From positions 13,491,543 through 13,555,542 of the forward strand of contig JAPWDM010000001.1 of the NCBI GenBank assembly GCA_035578155.1: a stretch of DNA of 64,000 bases, in the 5' to 3' direction. The notes under the pieces were generated by a model. It saw only the letters and a list, made by a program, of their open reading frames with translations, was not told where the DNA came from and did no database searches. The translations under genes were made by a program, and so were the position numbers. Positions within the stretch are counted from its first letter, which is position 1; each line of letters starts with the position of its first letter. Source of the DNA: Brachynemurus nebulosus (lineage: Eukaryota > Arthropoda > Insecta > Neuroptera > Myrmeleontidae). Shown here one piece after another: positions 19,167-29,585 of this stretch.

Positions 19167-20085
19167 AGTTAAAGAACAAGTTGTAAGCGAATTACACAAA
19201 CCGGCTCGTAAAAATTTCAAAAGGCGTCGTGTTATAACTAAGGGTATCGATGATTTATGGCAAGCTGATCTTGTTGAAATGGGTGCTTATGCGAAAGAAA
19301 ATCATGGATATAGGTACCTGTTGACAGCTATTGACACATTTTCGAAGTATGCTTGGACTGTACCGGTAAAAGATAAATCTGGAGTGCTTGTTACTGCTGC
19401 CATGGAATCAATATTCAAACAGAGCAAGCGCACACCGACGCACCTTCAAACAGACGACGGCCGAGAATTTTTTAATAGTAACTTTAAGGCGTTAATGGAA
19501 AAACATAATATTAATCATTATTCTACATATAGTACGTTAAAAGCTTCAATCGTTGAACGTTTTAATCGTACCATTAAGAATAAACTTTGGCGTGCTTTTT
19601 CTCTAAACGGTAATTATAAATGGTTGCAATTAATTAACGATTTAGTTGATGAATATAATAGAACAAAGCATCGTACAATCAAAATGGCTCCACGAGATGT
19701 CACTGCTGATAATGAAGCATATTTATTATCTAATGTATACAGTAATATAAAAATTGCTGGTGCAGCCAAGTATAAAGTTAACGACTTTGTTCGAATTAGC
19801 AAATTTAAATCAATCTTTGAAAAAGGCTACACACCGAATTGGTCTACGGAAATTTTTAAAATCGTCAAAGTTAAACATACAAATCCGGTCACATATCTAC
19901 TTGAAGATATCAATCAACGGCCTATCCGAGGCAGCTTTTACGAGTATGAACTACAGAAAGTTAAATATCCTGATGTGTACCTCGTGGAACGAATTCTGAA
20001 GAGACGTGATGGGAAAGTATTGGTCAAGTGGCTTGGTTTCCCATCGGATAACAACAGCTGGATTCAAGAATCTGATATTGTTTAA
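19159..20085 (+). CDS. Retroviral-type DDE integrase with C-terminal chromodomain (308 aa)
   Basis: The rve-type catalytic core shows Asp37 (WQADLVEM), Asp99 (QTDDGREF) and Glu133 (IVERFNRT), the full DDE triad. This enzyme inserts the linear element and creates the 6-bp duplication. The last 38 or so residues (VYLVERILKRRDGKVLVKWL...WIQESDIV) form a chromodomain that would bind modified histone tails and steer insertion. No N-terminal HHCC zinc finger is seen before the core. The gene starts 8 nt before the end of the fibre-like gene and has its own TATA box. It is followed by an AATAAA at 20131. Confidence 0.95.
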   Translation: MSKVKEQVVSELHKPARKNFKRRRVITKGIDDLWQADLVEMGAYAKENHGYRYLLTAIDTFSKYAWTVPVKDKSGVLVTAAMESIFKQSKRTPTHLQTDDGREFFNSNFKALMEKHNINHYSTYSTLKASIVERFNRTIKNKLWRAFSLNGNYKWLQLINDLVDEYNRTKHRTIKMAPRDVTADNEAYLLSNVYSNIKIAGAAKYKVNDFVRISKFKSIFEKGYTPNWSTEIFKIVKVKHTNPVTYLLEDINQRPIRGSFYEYELQKVKYPDVYLVERILKRRDGKVLVKWLGFPSDNNSWIQESDIV

Positions 20086-20306
20086 ATAATATATTTTTTA
20101 ATAATCTGTAAGATAAAAAGGTTTTTTTCAAATAAATAACACATATATGTAAATAATTATTGTTCTTTATTTTTTAAAATATAAGTATGAATACAAAATA
20201 TTTTCACAATAAATGTATATGTAATATTTTTTACAATAAATGTTTTGTATATGAAATATTTTTTTACAATAAATGTATATGAAATATTTTTTACAATAAA
20301 TAAATA
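20086..20306. terminator. Convergent 3' region with tandem AATAAA-bearing repeats
   Basis: Plus-strand AATAAA at 20131-20136 would end the integrase transcript. Minus-strand AATAAA at 20166-20171 would end the 249-aa/PolB transcript, so the two messages meet tail to tail. Between 20200 and 20300 a unit of about 30 bp (ACAATAAATGTATATGAAAT) is repeated three to four times and gives further plus-strand AATAAA copies. Confidence 0.6.
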
Positions 20307-21056
20307 TTAAAAATTGTATGATTTGTTTATATATTCAATAACACCCGAACGTAATTGTTTCATGTTTTCAGGTAACTGATCCCATACTTGACAAATTCGT
20401 TGTGCATATTCGGGTATCATATATGCATACAGATGTTGCACCCAAATATCATATTTCAATAGTTGTTTTGTTAAGTATAATAACATATCGAAATTTCTGA
20501 CTTTTGTATACAAATAAGGATGAGTCAGAAATATGTCTTCAACGTGTGAAATCCGTGTTGCAAATGTCAATGGTTCACCAACGGGCGGTTGAAAGTTTTC
20601 CTCCATTTTCACACCATTCTTGCACATTTCACAGCGAATTTTCAAACCAGGTGGTCCATCAATATGATCTTGTTGCCATGGTCGATTATAATGTTCAAAA
20701 CATGGTTCACATTCTTGAAACATGGCTCGATAATCGGATGGTAACCAAATCCAGGCGCGTTGTATGATTTTCGCACCATAACTTTTCAACACATTCAAAC
20801 TGATCCACTTGTAGATTTGAAGAAATGTTTCCAAAGTCAGTTCGTTCAGCAGCATTGGTTCACGTTCGAAAAATTCACCAATTGAAACATCCATTTTATC
20901 CCACTCCATTGATTCCGGTTCAGACAATTTCAAATTTTGCATTTTTACAATAGCATCAATTGTTTTTTCGTAGGTATCAACCCGTTTACGTAGTTTATCC
21001 AGTTCACTTGAAAATATTTGTAGCCGTTTCCAGTAAGCCGATGATGACGATGCCAT
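20307..21056 (-). CDS. Unknown Polinton protein with CxxC pairs (249 aa)
   Basis: I start it at the first ATG (21056), since the frame is open slightly upstream only through a GTG. The N-terminal 45 residues are helical and charged. The centre has two CxxC pairs (ECEPC and RCEMC, about 23 residues apart) with histidines between, a likely zinc-binding knuckle. The C-terminal half is helical and aromatic. I do not recognise the family. The gene begins 13 nt after the PolB stop codon and shares its strand, and no TATA box lies nearby, so it is probably co-transcribed with PolB and could serve replication. That role is inferred from position only. Confidence 0.62.
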   Translation of the reverse strand: MASSSSAYWKRLQIFSSELDKLRKRVDTYEKTIDAIVKMQNLKLSEPESMEWDKMDVSIGEFFEREPMLLNELTLETFLQIYKWISLNVLKSYGAKIIQRAWIWLPSDYRAMFQECEPCFEHYNRPWQQDHIDGPPGLKIRCEMCKNGVKMEENFQPPVGEPLTFATRISHVEDIFLTHPYLYTKVRNFDMLLYLTKQLLKYDIWVQHLYAYMIPEYAQRICQVWDQLPENMKQLRSGVIEYINKSYNF

Positions 21057-21069
21057 TTCCACTTGCGTA

Positions 21070-24000
21070 CTAATTTAATGAGTAATGTCCCCATGCTAAA
21101 GTATCCGTTTCCCCCTCCACAATATGTCGTTTCGTATCGTACGGGCTGAGCGCCACCTTGTTCTGAGTTACACTATACACGTTATGTTTTTTCGATTGTA
21201 TCAGGTTTTGTTGTCGGTTTATGATTGTATTGTGTTTTAGACAGTCCACGTAATCGTTGAAAGTTATCGTTTTCTTAACCACAGAGTTCTTTACACCTTT
21301 CGCTTTCTTCGTGTGATCCTCGCCATCCACTTGACAACTATACATTTTTGATCTTAAGCCCACAAATTTTGTAAAGATTCGTCCATTTAGCTCATCCTTC
21401 ATTAACCCGGGTATTTTCTTATTGACTCTTGGCATGTTATATTGATTATCCGCGCTGTAATCCGACGTATCAAAGTATTGAATATCACGTTTCATTATTT
21501 CGTAAATATCTGGGCATTTTATCTCGTAAATCAATGAATCCGTGTCTGTGTAGAGTAATTTGCTGTTGTTCCCGAACGTTGGCTGTATGTAGTTGTAATG
21601 AAAATCGTAGACACATGTTTTCGAAATATCCAGAATTGCTTGCCCGACGTATATTGGTTTGTTCATAAACACTTCCGTTTTTCGTAGTTCCACTGCAATA
21701 AGATTCTCGTCAAATATGGTGCGGCTGTGGAAATTCGGTTTCGCTATCATAACTTCCGCACCATATCGTCCATACCATTTCGTTAACAATTTCACAATCG
21801 AGTGTTTCCGTACATTTTCCATCGTTTTCCCGAAGACTGCGTTGTTGAGTAGCTTGTAGAGATTTTTCTCGAATTCGTTTCCCGCCGTTTGTCGCAAAGC
21901 TGTGTTTAAATCTATGTAGGATTTGAGCCAAGGTGATTGATCGAATTGTAGCACTCTATGTATTTTCTTTAATTTCATCCCGTGTTGTAGACATTGTTTC
22001 AGGTTCCGATAGTGTATCACGTATTTCTGTTTGTTGTATAGCGTTGCCAGTAACATTTCCTGTTTAGTACCGGGTGCACACATTCTCTCTGGACATAATG
22101 GTAAATCGTTGTGTTTATCGTGCAGCTCTCTCGGGTATTCCAAATCCACTTCAAGTATGTATCCTGTAGGTGACTCGTCGCTTATTTCTCGAACATCTAT
22201 CTCGGTATTATCCATCCATTTGAAATTTCCCGTTGGTAAGTATTGTGACATTGCCCATCCATATAAGTTGTTCACATCATAGTACATCAGGTATTTTGAT
22301 TCCTCATCCGGATCGTAGGTGTTCATATATTTATTGTTTGCTGTTGCGTATCGGTTACTACACTGGCTCAATCCACCTCGAATACCACGTTCAATGAATA
22401 ATAATTGGTCCACATCAGATATCAGTTCTAACTCTACTTTTGTATATTTTAAGGCTGCATCCCACGTAAGTCCCGGCGTCGTGTAGTAATGAGCTGGATC
22501 CAATCCGTGTGTGCGCATGCACGTATCCCGAAAATTCTCGAAAACATCCGCGAGTAGTAGTATGTCCGTTTTCATATATAAATCCGAGTATTCTCCAAGC
22601 GTCTGTATGTTGAATGTATCCCAAACTTTTTGTGCGTGTGTATAGTCATCCATGGTGATATCATTATCGTTGAGTCGATTGTAGAATTTTCCCCGTGATG
22701 GTAAACATGTTTCTTCCAATTTATCCCAGCCTGATATGTAGTCGTACGGAAAAACACCTTTGCGCGTAAGTAATTTGTAGTCGGTATCCGGAAATTGTGA
22801 TTTAACTATGTTGAACTCGTTGAGATATGAAGATAATTTATCCAAACTTGATGCCATAAATCGGAAAGAGTCGATGAATCTAAATGTAATTTCGCTGCCC
22901 GTAACATGTTTAGTGAATGCAATATATCGTTCCTTGTTAATTGGTAGTAAGTCGACACGTCCCTCGAATGCTGTTGCTATATCCTTTATTACGAAATGTG
23001 CATCATAACCACTCAAGTTGTGGAATACAACAGGAATCATATGAAAATCCTTATAATTCAAGTTGCATCCCTTGTGCGCAGGTCCATTGTATTCGCCGGT
23101 GAAGTGGTTATGATCACGAACCACAATATCCTCAGGTTTGAATGGTTTCTCGCAAATGTGGCACCCGGTACTTCGTTGTTTAAGTTGCTGTTGTTCCTCT
23201 GGTGTTAACTCGTTCATTGGTATTATGTTATCATATATGGGTTCCAAGATATTTTCACGTAACGTTGCCAGTTCTTCCGCGAACCATTTTTCGCAATTTG
23301 GCCCGCGGTATGATCGATAGTAGCTTAACTGGTTGTTGTAGGAGCAGTGAAAGTAGTAACCGATACTGTATGCCCGATGTTGTTGATACGTTGTCGTGTT
23401 TTTCCGATTTTCGTTATCCGTCACAGGTTGCAGGAATGACTCGACGTCCGCGTAAATTATAAATGGAACACGTTTCTTGTTACTGTAATTTTTGAACGAT
23501 ATGTATTTGCTTTTCCCTTCTGGCATTATCACCCGACAGTTGTTCATGTTCACGCAGTCTTCTGTATGTTTTATCAGTTTATCCTCCGTACGAAAGTAAT
23601 TTAAGCATCGATCGCAGATATATTTTTTCCCGTCACGTTTTGATAGTTGTTTTGATACGAGTCGCGATAAGTCCTTAATCCAGCAGAAATGGTAGCGTAA
23701 ATCTTGATCGTTGTCCTGTTCGTTGTCTTCATCCTCGTAATACTCGTTCTGGATCATTAAAAGGTTTATGTGGTTTTGTTTCTTCTCTCTCGTTAGCGCA
23801 GCAGGTACGGTTTCGAAATGTCCATTTTGTTTTTTTAGTATAAACACGTTGACTGATATTGTTGGGTTCTGTTTCTCGAATTTGCTCACTTGCTGAATCG
23901 TCATTGGGAACTGTATCCCGTCTAAATTTAGCACCGTTGAGTAGTGTGGGTACGCTGATGTTCTGTTAACACACCCTTGCTTTGCTGGATAAAGTGCAGA

Positions 24001-24548
24001 TACCACTGCCCACGCGAAACAGGCGTCATCGTTGAAGTTTTGGATGTTGATACATGCTTTTTTCGTTTTTATTTCTTGAGGTAATTCGATGTAGCTTGAT
24101 CCACGGAAAGGTGTATACTTGTTGATGTTCACAGCTAGGTTGATTATGCTTGATAAAGCCCATCCGCTCCCCGACTCGGTAAACTCGCTCAATTTTCTCA
24201 AAATTGGTTCCCGTACATGTTCCATGTAGCACTGTTTTAGGTTTGTTCCACGATCTATTATGATATTCGGTGTATTGAAATGTTTTATGTCGTATTTATC
24301 CTCGTCACCATCAGTTTTCACAAATAACCCGCAAAACGTTGTGTTGACTTTTATCGTTAGGTATTGTTTCAGAATATTTTGTATTCGCCGAGTGAACATC
24401 GATGTAGCGTCGTCTAAAAAGTCTTGTGGCTCTATGTGTGTTATGTTGGTAACCACTCCCGTTCGTATTCGACTTGCAAATGCGGATTCCACGTCAGCCC
24501 ATTGAATTCTATCAGATCTTTTACGTTGATTTCGATTCATGCCGGCAC
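21070..24548 (-). CDS. Protein-primed family B DNA polymerase (PolB), main exon
   Basis: This exon, joined by splicing to 24698-24944, should give about 1240 aa. The 3'-5' exonuclease shows Exo I (YADVESF), Exo II (HNLSGYDAHF) and Exo III (YSDLYMKTDILLLADVF). The polymerase shows motif A (YYDVNNLYG), motif B (LNNAVFGK) and motif C (YTDTDS), with all catalytic aspartates present. Two metal-binding insertions are seen: a C2HC-like finger (YICDRCLNYF...H...C) before Exo I, and an endonuclease VII-like CxxC...DHNHFTG...AHKGC cluster between Exo I and Exo II. It replicates the element from protein-primed ends. A long open stretch before 24548 lacks a usable upstream ATG, in agreement with an intron there. 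Confidence 0.95.
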
Positions 24549-24697
24549 CTGAAACAATCAACATAAAAAAATAATTTATCAAATTTATAAAAAATCATTA
24601 AAAAAAAAAAAAAATTTATTTAAAAAACTTACCATGTTGATATATCAAAATTATAAAAAGATCATTAAAAAATAAATTTATATTTGAAAAAACTTAC
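24549..24697 (-). other. Phase-1 intron in PolB with a duplicated 5' splice site
   Basis: On the minus strand the first exon ends CATG followed by GTAAGT at 24697, and the main exon is preceded by TTGATTGTTTCAG at 24549. Joining them keeps the PolB frame. A second copy of the donor context (ACATGGTAAGTTTTTT) lies 65 nt further in at 24632, from a tandem duplication of about 65 bp. Use of the second donor would run into a stop codon shortly after the first exon. Confidence 0.8.
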
Positions 24698-24944
24698 CAT
24701 GTTTTCGTAGCGCCTTCATTCTGATTCGAAATCCTTTCATTTTTCCCGCACATGACTCGAAATGTTTCCGTTGTCCCAAATTTTCCGCTCCACGTATAGC
24801 CTTGTTGATTAGTCGTATGTTGGTATTTGTATGTTTCATCCATTTTTCCAATTCATCTGCATCCCGGGTATCCATTTCCAGTAGTGATAGCGCGTTTCGT
24901 ACATTTTCCACCATTCTAGTTGCCACGTCGTTTAATGAAGCCAT
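24698..24944 (-). CDS. PolB first exon (N-terminal 82 residues)
   Basis: The ATG at 24944 opens a frame that is helical and charged (MASLNDVATRMVENVRNALS) and reaches the strong donor CATG|GTAAGT at 24698/24697. Without splicing it would end six codons later at a stop. The joined product is in frame with the polymerase exon. A TATA box lies 107 nt upstream. It might alternatively be a separate small protein of 88 aa made from unspliced RNA, but the matching phase and the missing start in the main exon favour one spliced gene. Confidence 0.75.
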
Positions 24945-25467
24945 TGTATTTTAATTTTAAAAAAATCTCGATACAAATTCTTGCAACAATAACAATATTA
25001 ACTGCTTGAAGTTTGCTGAAGAAGTGATTTGAGGGGGCACGCAGACCTCAATTTATACGATTTTGACTGCTCGAAAAATTCTGGAGGGGAATCACAAAAA
25101 TGCTGGCTCAGAATTTTTACAACGCAAATAACCGAAGGTCAAATGTCAAATTCCGAGAAATTTATTTCGCATTTGAAAAGTAATAAAAGAATTGCTGACT
25201 AATTTTAAATAAACAAAAATTATAACTTATATAAACAAATTGAAAAAACCCCTGATTATTATCAGGCCATGAATTAAAAATTCCGAGAAAACTATTTCAT
25301 ATTTGAAATCAAACAAAGAAATTGCTGTGTTGTCAAAAGCTTAAATAAACATTTTTTAAATTAAAACTTATATAAATAAACAAATTAAAAAAATATCTGA
25401 ATATGAGTCAGCAAAATCTTAAATAAACATAGTTAAATTAATGATTTACGATGACATTAATGTAAAC
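24945..25467. other. Right subterminal region of the Polinton with imperfect repeats
   Basis: No gene is present. It holds the PolB leader and two imperfect copies of a unit of about 125 bp (starting near 25149 and 25277) that share TTCCGAGAAA, ATTTGAAA and AAGAAATTGCTG words, plus several TTAAATAAACA words that also occur in the terminal repeats. Confidence 0.45.
25051..25057 (-). promoter_or_regulatory. TATA box for PolB
   Basis: TATAAAT on the minus strand (context CGTATAAATTGAGG) lies 107 nt before the PolB ATG, a longer leader than the other genes of the element. Confidence 0.5.
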
Positions 25468-26721
25468 AAATTCCTGGAACTGACAAGTTGTGACTTGCTT
25501 TTAAATAAAATTCCCCTCTGGCTATGATGCAAACATATCATGAAATTACATCATCCTAAGTCAGCTAAAAAAATCTTAAATAAACAAACTCAAACCGTAT
25601 AAAGTCACGAGTTTTTATTAAATAAACATCTTATAAAGACTTGACTCATATACAAAAAAAACCTCAAGTACAGCTGACACCCAAATTTCCGGCAGTACAG
25701 TAGCGGTCAGAAATCTGGACTCTGGAGTCTGGAGTCTGAAGTCATGATTGCGGCTAGCGCTTGGTACAGTGCCCCCACAAAATTTAGCGGCCACCCCGTG
25801 GGTTAGGGTATTCCCCACATTTTTGACTTGGTAATGTACCTTTCGTTTAAAATGACGCAATTAAGGTAAGCGCGTGTTGGGGTTAAGGTTTGCACGTACA
25901 GTGCGCTTCAACAAATGATCGGACACCTTTTTGCTCAGGGGGCCCGCACTTTTGACACGGCAGTGTACCAAAAATTTAAGTACAGTACGGCGTCAAAAGT
26001 TTGGGGCTACTCCTGGGTTAGGGTATTCCCCACATTTTTTGACGTGATAGTTCGTTTAAGATGGCGCAATTAAGGCAAGCGCGTGTTGGGGTCAAGGTTT
26101 GCACGTACAGTACGCTTCAAAAAGTGATAGGGTACCTTTTTGGCCAGGGGGGGTCCACACTTTTGACACGGCCGTGTACCAAAAATTTAAGTACAGCACG
26201 GTGTCAAAAGTTTGGGGCCACCCCCGACTTAGGGTAACCCCACATTTTTGATGCGGTAGTGTACCCCATCTATCAAATTGTAACCTAAAATTCAGTCTGC
26301 GCATGCGTCATGTACTTAAGTTCAGTCTGCGCATGCGTTAGGTTTGCATTCAAAAACTATGGCGGGTAATGGGTTAACACAAAACTAAATTGTGACGAAA
26401 ATAGTGATGATGCATAATGGGTTAAGATAAATTAATTTGGTTGCTGGTGATGACTCATGTGTTTGGAGTTTCAAGGCCAACAGTATGAGCGAGTGTTGGG
26501 GTCAAATGTCAACAACAAATTTTAAATACATGTACTTGGTATGTGCCGGGTCAAAGGTCAAGGTTTGCACATCGATACATTTTGATAACTCATCAGTTCG
26601 GAATATATAGTACCGTAAAATGGGTGCAATAGAACCCTAAGACACACGCTTTCAAACACCGTCAAAGGGGTTCAAGTTACTCCATTTTGCGGTGCTCCAG
26701 AACTGTCCTAGCTCTTCTACT
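25468..26721. repeat. Polinton right terminal inverted repeat
   Basis: This is the reverse complement of the left arm, and ends GCTCTTCTACT at 26721. It shares the internal unit repeats of the left arm. The short differences between arms show that some independent change has occurred since the last replication. Confidence 0.93.
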
Positions 26722-26727
26722 ATAAAA
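26722..26727. other. Polinton target-site duplication, right copy
   Basis: ATAAAA directly follows the last base of the element and matches 9857-9862 exactly. Confidence 0.92.
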
Positions 26728-27007
26728 AATTAACTCTATAGAAAATGTGAATGTTACGAATGTTTTACGATATTACTAAGATACTCTTGTCTAATTTCTG
26801 ACAATCCTAGCACATGACGTAATACTGGAAAGATGACCGTTTTAGTGGAAAATTTTAAGCTAGTATATATAAAGCATTTTTTTGCGAATTATCAATAAAT
26901 TTTCCCCAAAAATAATTTTCTGTATGCTATGTTAGATGCATATGAACAATTTAAAACACTTTTCACTCTGTAAATTAAAAATCACAAAGTAGCTGAAAAA
27001 ATTATCC

Positions 27008-27079
27008 GGATCGGCCGGGAATCGAACCCAGGATCTCCCGGTAACTAGCCAGGTGTGCTCGCCATTACACCATCGATCC
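27008..27079 (-). tRNA. tRNA-like module (anticodon-loop AGT), repeat copy 2
   Basis: On the minus strand the 72-nt module has acceptor GGATCGA/CCGATCC with one mismatch, a T arm with GGTTCGATTCC (B box), and an anticodon loop CTAGTTA. Both its flanks match those of the module at 37605, including about 35 bp of 3' tail with TTTGTGATTTTTAATTTAC. A SINE-like or composite repeat is more likely than a working tRNA gene. Confidence 0.45.
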
Positions 27080-27185
27080 TTTGCTCGACAGGCGCCCGAT
27101 ACAGACAACATTCAATCAAAAAGTCTATCATACGTATTAGTGTTTCACAAGCACTCGATAATATTTGAAATTTTTAATTTACATA

Positions 27186-27460
27186 TCGTCGGGGATAGTG
27201 CAAATGCGCGTAACTAGCATTGGATAATTCCACGTATCTGACAAATGTAGCCAATTGAAAAATTCGCAAGCAGTGAACGCAGGAACCTGATTAGCAGCTA
27301 CCTCTTTGATATATACTTTGTTCGACTAACGGAGTTCAAGAAATCGCCCAATAACAATACCGCAGATCCGAAGTGGCGATCCCGCGTATGTGGTCAGGTC
27401 TAATGTAGATACGCACTCTTTACCTATGGTATATACGCGGATTTGCACTATCCCCGACGA
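27186..27460. mobile_element. 275-bp MITE with TA target duplication
   Basis: Inverted ends TCGTCGGGGATAGTGCAAAT occur at both sides, flanked by TA. The same host repeat without this insertion is present at 37351-37370 (ATTTACATATGTGG), so the empty site can be read directly. Confidence 0.82.
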
Positions 27461-27462
27461 TA

Positions 27463-27869
27463 TGTGGTTTTTGGTCATGTTAACCAAGCAAGTCGAGTGC
27501 TTAAAGTTTCAGTTTAGCTGAACGATAAGTGAACATATGAATACTGCGTGTGTTTAAATGCAGACAAAAGTCTGTCATACGTAGTAGTGTTTCACTATAG
27601 TTTTTACCATACGTAGTAGTGTTTCACTATAAACTTTTCACTATAGTAAGTTTAAGTTATCCAATTTAGATTCCTTATTCGTGAGTTGAACTTTTTTAAA
27701 TTTGAGTTTCTTATATGACTTCAGATAAGATTTGTATTATGGAAGCTGCATAGTTTAGTTTTTTTAGATCGATTAAATACAACTCATGACACACTCTCTT
27801 TTACAAACAATAGTCACTTGTTTGTTATGTTTTACGTACACCAACCAAATTCAAATCCACCATTAAAAG
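27463..27869. repeat. Repeat segment shared with 37360-37500, then unique DNA
   Basis: About 130 bp from 27463 matches 37360-37490, with the shared words GTGGTTTTTGGTCATGTTAA and AAGTCTGTCATACGTAGTAG. The CATACGTAGTAGTGTTTCAC word is then repeated in tandem at about 27575-27630. No gene is seen. Confidence 0.6.
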
Positions 27870-28101
27870 CAGGGCCGTCTTACCCAATAGGCCAAAGTAG
27901 GTCATAGCCTAGGGGCGGCAGATTTTTAGAACAGGGCGGTAAAAGTCTTAAATTGACGTTTTTTTATTTGCTCGTCAGTAATTTTGTAGGGGAAAGTTGA
28001 TAAAAGTAAGAGAAGTTACGATTTTCTTAGTTTTGAGTAAAAGGTGGGGGCGAATTTTGTGACGGTGCCTAAAGGCGGCACTTAGGGTTAATCTGGCCCT
28101 A
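27870..28101. mobile_element. 232-bp hAT-type MITE
   Basis: The left end CAGGGCCGTCTTA faces a right end TAATCTGGCCCTA. A perfect 8-bp duplication, ATTAAAAG, flanks it at 27862-27869 and 28102-28109. The last base is changed from the expected G. Confidence 0.8.
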
Positions 28102-28109
28102 ATTAAAAG

Positions 28110-28556
28110 TGTTTAAAATGTCTGTTTACACACTACACAGGTTTATATTGAACTCAAAACAGATTTTACATACAATAGAAAAAAAACAGTGTTGCAAATA
28201 TATCAATGAAGTACTATATTTTTTATTTATACCAAATATCTTTTTTTTTAATAAGCTAACAATTTTTATCAGTGTTCTAATAACTATGATAAAATATTCG
28301 AATAATACCGCATAGTTCAGTATTCAACTCCTGGGTGTTGTAAAAGTTTTATATAAAGTTTGTAATATTTGGATATAAAACATATTTATATAACAATAAC
28401 AAATAACAAAGTTCTGTTACATTGCACTATAGTATGGTAAAACAATAAATATCGGTAAACTACTAGTTGGCGGTGGACATGAAAGGAATCGGTTAAGTTT
28501 CACTTCATCTAATACTATGTTATATAACGAACTTTCATACACATATATGCACATAC
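28110..28556. other. Non-coding AT-rich DNA
   Basis: A 68-codon open frame from 28109 is low-complexity and hydrophobic, with no recognisable domain. I see no gene. Confidence 0.35.
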
Positions 28557-29585
28557 TAGGGTTGCCAGGCGTCCTCGTTTCGCGAGGATTGTCCTCGTTT
28601 TACTGCTTTATTTTGTTGTCCTCGTCGTGAAACAAAAGTCCTCGCGGAAAATATTCAAATATTTTCATTGTTGGACAAAATATTTAAAAAAAATATTATA
28701 AAACGGTATTTTTCATTGTTTGGAACACAGTTTGGTATATAATATATAATACATAATATCTGGGTATACCAATATATGTTAGTATTTCTGATTAACAAAA
28801 TCATAGTCCAGGGTAAGAACTAGAAAATCTTTTAAAAAGTTGTAGGTTTAGGGTAAACTTAAAAATTTTTCGGGGGTAAAAACCGTGCTTTGTAGTGGCA
28901 GTGCTGTTAACATCGTTAAGATCGATAATTAGTGAATCAGTTATCGTCATTTTCTCACTGAATTTAGCGAGCTTAGCGTCAAGATGGCGTCAATTCTATA
29001 CATATTACATATTTGTTTATTTTAATTTATTAATCATTCTGTTACTAATGGTGCTGTTGTAATATTAATAATAATAATAGATAAATATATTGATATTTTT
29101 ATAAGCTTTCTTTTCTCATAGAAATATTAACAAAAAAGTATCTGTGTATTCTTGTTCTGTTCCTGTATCTGTTCAAAATGGTTACGTAAAAAAAAAAATT
29201 AAACGTATTACAAAATTTAACAATAAATGGCTGACGATAAAAAGTTGGGTTAGGAAAATTTCGGACACAAAATGTTTCTGTACATTGTGCAGAGTTTAAA
29301 TGTCGTAACATATAAAGGAATATGTACGGGCACTTAATTATCACCAATCAACTTAAAAACAGAACTTTTAATGTCAGTTAATAATAATAACTTGATTTAA
29401 CTATATTCAATTTTTTAATAAAATTAAAAATAATAAAAATTTTTCTGAATTGTACAAAAAATAGTCAGAAATATACTAATTAATCTACTGTATTATAAAA
29501 TATATGTGTATATTTCAGAATAAAATGTTACTAAAAATTAATTTTTTTTGTCCTCGTCGGGGATTTTTAAAAACTGGCAACCCTA
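28557..29585. mobile_element. hAT-type element of about 1 kb
   Basis: The ends TAGGGTTGCCAG and CTGGCAACCCTA are inverted. The flanking octamers GCACATAC and GTATATAC agree at six of eight positions. TCCTCGT words occur near both ends (28571-28640, 29550-29560). There is no transposase frame. Confidence 0.65.

Larger units (their letters stand above)
9863..26721. mobile_element. Complete Maverick/Polinton element, 16.9 kb
   Basis: The element starts AGTAGAAGAGC and ends GCTCTTCTACT, with inverted terminal repeats of about 1.25 kb and a perfect 6-bp target duplication. It encodes the full Polinton core: protein-primed PolB, integrase, adenain-like protease, packaging ATPase and two candidate capsid proteins, plus PLA2-like and fibre-like accessory proteins. 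No frameshift or internal stop interrupts any core gene, which suggests recent insertion. Gene blocks alternate in strand: minus (11982-16150), plus (16216-20085), minus (20307-24944). Whether it still mobilises or forms particles cannot be judged from sequence. Confidence 0.97.
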
